From: an uncultured Bacteroidales bacterium | Lineage (GTDB): Bacteria > Bacteroidota > Bacteroidia > Bacteroidales > Paludibacteraceae | Direction: 5' to 3' | Assembly: GCA_945787425.1 (NCBI GenBank) | Contig: CALZHO010000018.1 | Coordinates: 1 to 11,027, forward strand | DNA: 11,027 bases | Part shown: positions 1 through 5,309 of the stretch, piece by piece | Position numbering within the stretch: the stretch's first letter is position 1 | How the letters are laid out: each line of letters opens with the position of its first letter | Position numbers and translations under genes: made by a program | Notes under the pieces: model-generated | The model's database searches: none | What the model was told of the DNA's origin: nothing | What the model saw: the letters and a program-made list of their open reading frames with translations, nothing else

Positions 1-373
1 CATGGATATAGAGCAGACTGGGGGCGTCGTAATCCACTTTGATCGTAGCTGGCACGCGTAGCATATAGTCTTTGGCATACGCCACCGCTTCTGGTGTGGC
101 ATCGCGCAATACCTCCAACATATACTCGGACTTACCGACCGTAGCACCCAACGCAATCGCGATAGGCAATCCCGTCATGCCCGTGTTGGGAATACCCACT
201 GCCAAGGCGTTCTTATAGACATTCTTTGACAGATAAACTGTTATCTCGTCTGGCTCTACGCCTAATAGTTCTTTAGCGCGTGCCACGCACAATGCCACGG
301 CAATCGGTTCTGTACAACCGATTGCAGGGATGACCTCTGAGCGGAGCAGATGAAGGAGTTCGGAGTTAGTCAT
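1..373 (-). CDS. cyuA: L-cysteine desulfidase, CyuA/UPF0597 (YhaM) family, N-terminal part only
   Basis: The first 124 codons of a gene that continues beyond the left edge; full-length members are roughly 430 residues. The family breaks L-cysteine down to pyruvate, ammonia and sulfide in the cytoplasm using a [4Fe-4S] cluster. The assignment rests on the family hallmark VIPAIGCTEPIAVAL at residues 14-28, whose Cys20 is the expected cluster ligand. It is supported by the following pattern SKNVYKN (49-55), IPNTGMTGLP (61-70) and IAIALGATVG (71-80). The ATG at 371-373 overlaps the end of the GT2 gene by 8 bp, which suggests translational coupling. Its biochemical role is unrelated to the glycosyltransferases upstream. 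The related iron-sulfur L-serine dehydratase alpha subunit is the main alternative name, but the GCTEP motif favours CyuA. The C-terminal cluster-binding cysteines cannot be checked because they lie outside the window. Confidence 0.85.
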   Translation of the reverse strand, partial: MTNSELLHLLRSEVIPAIGCTEPIAVALCVARAKELLGVEPDEITVYLSKNVYKNALAVGIPNTGMTGLPIAIALGATVGKSEYMLEVLRDATPEAVAYAKDYMLRVPATIKVDYDAPSLLYIH

Positions 374-1097
374 ATCGTTTGAAGTGGAATTTTAGTCGGA
401 TGATAGTTAATAATACAATACACCAATGCTTGAATGTGGAGACATGGCGTAGTCGTTGTTGCAAAATATGGAAAAGTTGTTCCTCCTTTGTGCGATTGCG
501 TTTGGCAGTCGTAGAAAGGGGATTATATGTATAGTTATAGCCCGTATAGGGAACCTGAACGTATGTGGGATTGGTCTCCCAAAAATCCAATGAGAAAACC
601 ACATCCTCGTAAATCATTCCTTCGGGGAAAGTAAGAGCATATTGCGTGAAAATGCTGCTACGATACAATCGCATACACGGCGAAGTGAACTGATAGAAAT
701 AGCGAGGAAGTTTCTGCTCCATGATACAACCATCTGTGCCTACGCGCCTATAACCAATTTGCACGCAATCGTAGTTGGTAATATATGGTAGAAGGGTTTC
801 GTAGAAATCGTTGTCCAGATAGTCATCTGCATCTACGAATGAAATGTACTCACCTGTGGCATGTTGCAATCCGTTGTTGCGTGCGGCGCCTTGTCCTTGA
901 TTAGATTGTGTATGAATCTCAATACGAGTGTCTCGCTGGGCGAAATCTTGCGCTATGGATAGGCTGCTATCAGTAGAACCATCGTTGATGAGCAGGATTT
1001 GCAGATCGCGATATGTCTGGTGTATGATGGACTCAAGACACTGTGCCAAGTATTTCTCGGCATTGTAGATGGGTACTATGACGCTTATTTTTGCCAT
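366..1097 (-). CDS. Family 2 glycosyltransferase (GT-A fold)
   Basis: 243-aa cytoplasmic or membrane-associated glycosyltransferase that would transfer a sugar from a nucleotide-sugar donor onto a surface glycan; donor and acceptor cannot be read from sequence. The N-terminus SVIVPIYNAEKYL (5-17) is the classic GT2 opening. It is followed by NDGS (38-41), which helps bind the nucleotide, and DADD (89-92), which holds the DXD metal site. A later ED pair (164-165) sits where the catalytic base is expected. A hydrophobic, basic C-terminal stretch (about 225-240) may contact the membrane. I start at the ATG at 1097: the frame stays open upstream to 1205, but that extension lies inside the GT4 gene and lacks family similarity. 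The start overlaps the GT4 stop by 13 bp and the end overlaps the cyuA start by 8 bp. With the GT4 and deacetylase genes it forms a small glycan-assembly block. Confidence 0.9.
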   Translation of the reverse strand: MAKISVIVPIYNAEKYLAQCLESIIHQTYRDLQILLINDGSTDSSLSIAQDFAQRDTRIEIHTQSNQGQGAARNNGLQHATGEYISFVDADDYLDNDFYETLLPYITNYDCVQIGYRRVGTDGCIMEQKLPRYFYQFTSPCMRLYRSSIFTQYALTFPEGMIYEDVVFSLDFWETNPTYVQVPYTGYNYTYNPLSTTAKRNRTKEEQLFHILQQRLRHVSTFKHWCIVLLTIIRLKFHFKRYD

Positions 1098-2203
1098 GTC
1101 TGTACGCAATAGGTGAATAGTTGTTCGAATTGCTGGGCTTGTTTCTCGCGTGAGAACTGCTCTTTGTTGATTACCGCTTGGCGAGTAAAGCCATTTTGCT
1201 GCCATTCGTGGTATTTCTCAAGGATAAATGCTTTTATCTCATTGATTTCGGATGATGCTATTCCAGCGTTGGTTTGGTGGATCGTTTGTGCCAATAATCC
1301 ATTGTCGGAAGGAATGCAGAGTATGGGCTTCTCACAACCGAATGCTTCAAAAAACTTAGTAGTCATCATGCCTCTGGCATAGGGATTAGTCAGTACCAAA
1401 GCCATACTGCTACGGCGTAGTTCATCACCTACCTGATTCAGTGGAATAGGTTGGTAATCAGGAGTATGGATGTTCAATTCTACATTAGGCAGATTCAGTT
1501 CGCGAACGGCTTGCTCAATGAGTGCTGTGCTTTGGAATTCGTAGATTCGCCCAATGTATGATATACGGAAAGTGTCGGTAGGAATATCTTTGGCATAGAA
1601 TTGTGTAGGGTCGTATCCGTTGTAAATAAGATGTACGTTGCTATTGTATTGGCGGATAAAATCCACATGCCATGGCGATACTGTGGTTACAGCATTGGCC
1701 TTGCTTAGCACATGGTTGCGGCGGCGGATATTCACCCACTTGTACCAATGGCTAAATGGCTTTGCCCACCATTGGCGGTGGCTCTGGTATTGAGCGCCAG
1801 GCACTTGCTCATCCAAGTCGCGAATGTCGGTGATGAGGGGAATATTCTTTTCACGAGCGATGTCGTATGCGGCTCTCAGTGGGAAGGTGGAGAATGTTGT
1901 GCAGAAAACCATGTCAAAGTCCTGCTCCTTCACTTGCTCTTTCACCCATTGCGAGAACTGCCGATTACGCCAGTCCGTGAGCAATGACCATAGTGATTGC
2001 CATGCCCACTGCCACGTGTTGTGGTAGGCGATAGGTTTTTCTATAATCGGATAAGAATGTGGAAAATCAAACGGCTGAAACTGCTCCGTATATACAGCAA
2101 TCTGATGTCCCTGCCTCATGAGATAGTTGCACAAATAGCGCAGTCTCGGTGCGAATGAGGGTCTGCCAAAAGGGTCTGCTAATATGAGGATATTCAGTTT
2201 CAT
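1085..2203 (-). CDS. Family 4 glycosyltransferase (GT-B fold)
   Basis: 372-aa glycosyltransferase, probably acting on an envelope polysaccharide at the cytoplasmic face of the inner membrane; substrate unknown. The N-terminal Rossmann half begins NILILADPFGRPSFAPRLRY (4-23), with the glycine-poor donor loop typical of Bacteroidota GT4 enzymes. The C-terminal half contains ISYIGRIYEF (214-223) and the nucleotide-sugar-binding segment TTKFFEAFGCEKPILCIP (281-298), in which Glu286 matches the conserved glutamate of GT4 enzymes. A tryptophan-rich helix (64-86) could associate with membrane or acceptor lipid. I choose the ATG at 2203 because MKLNILIL is the usual beginning of the fold. The frame can be extended five codons to a TTG at 2218, but that would overlap the deacetylase stop and adds nothing conserved. 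The gap to the upstream gene is 11 bp, and the end overlaps the GT2 gene by 13 bp. Confidence 0.9.
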   Translation of the reverse strand: MKLNILILADPFGRPSFAPRLRYLCNYLMRQGHQIAVYTEQFQPFDFPHSYPIIEKPIAYHNTWQWAWQSLWSLLTDWRNRQFSQWVKEQVKEQDFDMVFCTTFSTFPLRAAYDIAREKNIPLITDIRDLDEQVPGAQYQSHRQWWAKPFSHWYKWVNIRRRNHVLSKANAVTTVSPWHVDFIRQYNSNVHLIYNGYDPTQFYAKDIPTDTFRISYIGRIYEFQSTALIEQAVRELNLPNVELNIHTPDYQPIPLNQVGDELRRSSMALVLTNPYARGMMTTKFFEAFGCEKPILCIPSDNGLLAQTIHQTNAGIASSEINEIKAFILEKYHEWQQNGFTRQAVINKEQFSREKQAQQFEQLFTYCVQTWQK

Positions 2204-2214
2204 TGCAGTGTCAA

Positions 2215-3447
2215 TCAATTCTCTACTAACATTTCCAGCAATTTAGGATATAAACTGCTATGGTATATGTTGCCTGTAGGGTTGCTGTTGTGCCAGAGTA
2301 GTACCACTTCGCCAGCGTTCTGATGCACTTTGTCAAACAATCGCTGACACTCGAAATATGCCTCATCCTCGCTGAGATTCATATAGTTACTGTTGCTCAG
2401 TGTGCAGTCCATGACTGTCAGTGGATGCAACGCTAAATCAGTGATTTGCATTGTCTTAGGATTAATCCAGCGCACAGGTCGTGTGGTCTGCAAACGGAAT
2501 CCTACTTGATCAGGGAACATCATCGTGAAGTCATCGGTTATGCCCATGTTTACCAACATTTGCATGTCATCTATTGAGCAACGAAGATAATGACTACGGT
2601 GGTACAAGTCCTTAATTTTTATAATATCTCCCTCCCTAACACTCTCTTTGTTCACCATATGTGTGAATACCACCACATTGGTCATCTTTCCACCATAGTA
2701 ACTCGAATGTAACCCAATCTTGGCACCGCTGTTTACTATCAACTGTTCTGCGGTTTCAAAATCTTTACCATCCAATTTGTATTGAGGATAATCGTACCCT
2801 TTGCCTTCTGTATCTTTGATAAAGTAAATACATTTAGCCCCTGCCACTTTCTTATCTTGCGCAATCAGCCATGAAAAGGTAAAAGCAGGGTCGTTGTGAA
2901 GATTCTTCAGCGAAGCCATCACTTTGCGCCATTGACCGCGCATGATGCCTCCTATCGCTCCGCGCCAATGGCGGTAATGGGCAACCGTATCTATATCGTG
3001 CGTCAAATAGATTTTGCTAAACGATGGGGTAGGCAATGGCAAATCCAACAGTTTCATCAGCATGCGCGCATACTCGTCCACCGTAGGAATCATCAGACGG
3101 TTATTCTGACCCAAAATCGAATACTTGGCCAAGAATCTTCCGTGCTCATCGCGCTGCGGGTTAATCAATTCCTCCGCCCGCGAAATAAAGAAGAAGGTAT
3201 TATAGACAATATCCGTGTGAATAATCCAAGTTGAATGTTCCGCGCCTTTCGCCTCTAATCTCTCGCCTTTCGCCTCACTAAGGTCGGGCAACACAATCTC
3301 TTTCCCCAACTGTCCATTAGGTACAATCACTACGCGGTAATGGCACCATTCTGCTTCATCAGCAGTATATCCTACTTGTTTGGCTGCATTTGCATTGCCG
3401 TACAGCAAGAATGTGATGATATATTCAATAATTTCGTCCATAATCAT
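2215..3447 (-). CDS. NodB-like polysaccharide deacetylase family protein
   Basis: 410-aa member of the Bacteroidota carbohydrate esterase 4-like proteins often found in surface-polysaccharide loci. The N-terminal ~140 residues form the variable leading domain and the remainder is the NodB-like barrel. Seen directly: THDID (149-153), which supplies the aspartates of the first deacetylase motif; GLHSSY (245-250), the histidine/serine metal motif; SHYLRCS (285-291); HPLTVMD (341-347); and LLWHNS (383-388). The motifs suggest removal of acyl groups from a glycan or glycolipid, but I cannot name the substrate. Two starts are possible: ATG 3447, which gives an ATGA overlap with the ABC-F stop, and ATG 3441 two codons later. 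Residues 57-69 (SEAKGERLEAKGA) are encoded by a short tandem repeat array and look like an insertion in a loop. Its position directly before GT4 and GT2 genes supports a glycan role. Confidence 0.8.
   Translation of the reverse strand: MIMDEIIEYIITFLLYGNANAAKQVGYTADEAEWCHYRVVIVPNGQLGKEIVLPDLSEAKGERLEAKGAEHSTWIIHTDIVYNTFFFISRAEELINPQRDEHGRFLAKYSILGQNNRLMIPTVDEYARMLMKLLDLPLPTPSFSKIYLTHDIDTVAHYRHWRGAIGGIMRGQWRKVMASLKNLHNDPAFTFSWLIAQDKKVAGAKCIYFIKDTEGKGYDYPQYKLDGKDFETAEQLIVNSGAKIGLHSSYYGGKMTNVVVFTHMVNKESVREGDIIKIKDLYHRSHYLRCSIDDMQMLVNMGITDDFTMMFPDQVGFRLQTTRPVRWINPKTMQITDLALHPLTVMDCTLSNSNYMNLSEDEAYFECQRLFDKVHQNAGEVVLLWHNSNPTGNIYHSSLYPKLLEMLVEN
3243..3274 (-). repeat. In-frame 7-nt tandem array inside the deacetylase gene
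   Basis: Read on the coding strand the units are GGCGAAA, GGCGAGA, GATTAGA, GGCGAAA, then a partial GGCGCG. They are translated as KGERLEAKG within residues 57-69 of the deacetylase. The same seven-residue pattern (KGERL, then K/E, V/A) is encoded by the longer array in rimO at 10585-10658, using related but different codons. No such low-complexity basic segment is expected at this point of the family, so it looks like an insertion. Confidence 0.8.
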
Positions 3448-5309
3448 TCTTCTTCGCTGAGTATTTCCCATTCGTAAAGGCGTTGTTCCATCTCGCGTTT
3501 GATATGCTCATAGCGTTGGAAATTCTCCGCCGTTTGTTGCGCTACATCTGTCAGCAGTGCTTCTATCTCTTGTTGTTCTTCTTCCAACTTCGCAATAGCT
3601 GCTTCCACATCGGCAATCTGTTTCTCTTTCTTGCGACGCGCTGCAGCGGCGGCTTTCTGTGCTGCATAATCCAACTTCGCAGAAGAACTCTCGCCTTTCG
3701 CCTCATCGCCTTTTCGCCTCATCGCTTCATCGCTCTTCCTCTCCAACTCCTGCAACGAGTCTATCCTTTTGCTGCGCAAGAAATCATAGATCCCGCCAAT
3801 GTGTTCTTTCACTTTACCACCACCAAACTCATACACCTTGTCCACCAGTCCGTCCAAGAAATCGCGGTCGTGGCTCACGCAGATCACGGTACCATTAAAC
3901 TCCTTCAATGCGGCTTTCAGCACATCCTTCGACTGCATATCAAGGTGGTTCGTGGGCTCATCAAGTATCAACAAGTTACATGGCTCCAGCAGCAAACGAA
4001 TCATCGCCAAACGACTTCTCTCGCCACCCGACAGCACTTTCACTTTCTTCTCCGAAGCCTCTCCTCCAAACATAAATGCACCCAAGATATTGCGTATCTG
4101 TGTGCGAATATCGCCCACCGCTACATTGTCAATCGTCTGGAATACAGTTAGTTCACCGTCCAACAATGCCGCTTGGTTCTGCGCAAAGTACCCAATCTTC
4201 ACGTTGTGTCCAATCTTCAGCATACCCATATAATCCAACTGCCCCATGATACAACGCACCAGTGTCGTCTTGCCTTCGCCGTTCTTACCTACAAATGCCA
4301 CTTTCTCGCCTCTGCGAATAGTGAAGGTCACATCTTGAAATACCGTATGCTCGCCAAAATCTTTGCGCAAATCTTCCACTATCACAGGGAAGTCGCCGCT
4401 GCGTGGTGCTGGCGGAAAACGCAAACTCAGTCGCGAGTTGTCCTCCAAATCCACCTCTAATCGCTCCAGTTTCTCCAGCTGCTTGATGCGCGACTGCACC
4501 TGCACCGCTTTGGTGGCCTTGTATCGGAAACGCTCAATAAACTCCTCTGTCTCTTGAATCATCTTCTGCTGATTCATATAGGCACGCACTTGCTGTTCGT
4601 GTCGCTCTTGGCGCAGTACCTTGAATTGCGAGTAGGAGGCGTTATAGTCGTATATCCTACCGAGCGTAATCTCAATCGTTCGAGTCGTCACATTGTCCAA
4701 AAAAGCGCGGTCGTGGCTCACTAATACCAACGCACTACCGTTGTTCTTGAGGAACTCCTCCAGCCATTGTATGGACTCTATGTCGAGGTGGTTGGTTGGC
4801 TCATCAAGGAGTAGTAGGTCAGGGTGTTGCAAGAGTATCTTCGCCAACTCTATACGCATACGCCATCCACCCGAGAACTCCGAACAAGGACGATCAAAAT
4901 CCTTCCTTTCAAATCCCAAACCGATAATAGTCCTATCCATCTCCGCGATAAAACGTGCCTCCTCGCCTGATATTCCTGCCTCTAAACTGTAGGCGCTTGC
5001 GCCGTTCTGTAGCGAAGCGTTTTCTAAAATATTGCTCTGAGCGATGACCCCCATCACATCCTCTCTCAGCGTCTTCCCGTCCACATGCATCATCACTTGT
5101 GGTAAGTAACCGATGGTCAGGTCGCCCATCTTGCTGATGCGACCCGATGTGGGAGTTTCCACTCCTGCCAACAATCGAAGCAGAGTCGTCTTACCCGCGC
5201 CGTTCTTGCCTACCAACGCCACTCTGTCGCGCGGGTTAATCAAAAAAGTAATATCGTCCAATATCGGACGCGACGAGTATTCTATGCTGAGATGTTCTAC
5301 GCTTATCAT
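3444..5309 (-). CDS. ABC-F family ATP-binding cassette protein (Uup/EttA-like, cytoplasmic)
   Basis: 621-aa soluble protein with two ATPase cassettes and no membrane segment. ABC-F proteins of this build act on the ribosome: they rescue or regulate stalled translation, and some protect against antibiotics. Cassette 1: Walker A GKNGAGKTT (34-42), signature FSGGWRMR (145-152), Walker B LLLLDEPTNHLD (165-176), SHD (198-200). The charged inter-cassette linker lies around 225-290, including FRYKATKAVQVQSRIKQLEK (261-280). Cassette 2: Walker A GKNGEGKTT (341-349), signature LSGGERSRL (426-434), Walker B LLILDEPTNHLD (446-457). A C-terminal coiled coil (about 550-612) resembles the Uup/YfmR-type tail. 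Both cassettes look catalytically intact. Residues 525-540 come from a tandem repeat array located between cassette 2 and the coiled coil. The ATG overlaps the uvrA stop as ATGA. A resistance role cannot be claimed from sequence. Confidence 0.92.
   Translation of the reverse strand: MISVEHLSIEYSSRPILDDITFLINPRDRVALVGKNGAGKTTLLRLLAGVETPTSGRISKMGDLTIGYLPQVMMHVDGKTLREDVMGVIAQSNILENASLQNGASAYSLEAGISGEEARFIAEMDRTIIGLGFERKDFDRPCSEFSGGWRMRIELAKILLQHPDLLLLDEPTNHLDIESIQWLEEFLKNNGSALVLVSHDRAFLDNVTTRTIEITLGRIYDYNASYSQFKVLRQERHEQQVRAYMNQQKMIQETEEFIERFRYKATKAVQVQSRIKQLEKLERLEVDLEDNSRLSLRFPPAPRSGDFPVIVEDLRKDFGEHTVFQDVTFTIRRGEKVAFVGKNGEGKTTLVRCIMGQLDYMGMLKIGHNVKIGYFAQNQAALLDGELTVFQTIDNVAVGDIRTQIRNILGAFMFGGEASEKKVKVLSGGERSRLAMIRLLLEPCNLLILDEPTNHLDMQSKDVLKAALKEFNGTVICVSHDRDFLDGLVDKVYEFGGGKVKEHIGGIYDFLRSKRIDSLQELERKSDEAMRRKGDEAKGESSSAKLDYAAQKAAAAARRKKEKQIADVEAAIAKLEEEQQEIEALLTDVAQQTAENFQRYEHIKREMEQRLYEWEILSEEE
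3688..3734 (-). repeat. In-frame 7/8-nt tandem array inside the ABC-F gene
   Basis: Coding-strand units are AGCGATGA twice, GGCGAAAA, GGCGATGA, GGCGAAA, GGCGAGAG. They encode SDEAMRRKGDEAKGE (residues 526-540), a hinge between the second ATPase cassette and the C-terminal coiled coil. Three identical GGCGATGA units in this register would read CGA-TGA and stop. The unit in that phase is GGCGAAAA instead, giving Arg-Lys. Confidence 0.85.

Noticed and set aside
1098..1205. Longer N-terminus for the GT2 protein
   Set aside because: The extra 36 residues overlap the GT4 gene and precede a textbook GT2 beginning; the ATG at 1097 fits the family.
2612..2690. Possible local frameshift in the deacetylase gene, because NVVVFTHMVNKESVREGDI is unlike what I expect between GLHSSY and SHYLR
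   Set aside because: The other two frames do not restore a family-like sequence, one soon meets a stop, and the frame is normal on both sides, so natural divergence is the simpler reading.
3483..4151. A 222-codon open frame on the plus strand, and similar ones at 6845-7489 and 8620-9309
   Set aside because: They lie opposite well-supported ABC-F, uvrA and HU/LysM-like genes, have no recognisable domain, and their serine/threonine- or phenylalanine/cysteine-rich make-up is what the antisense of the real gene would give.
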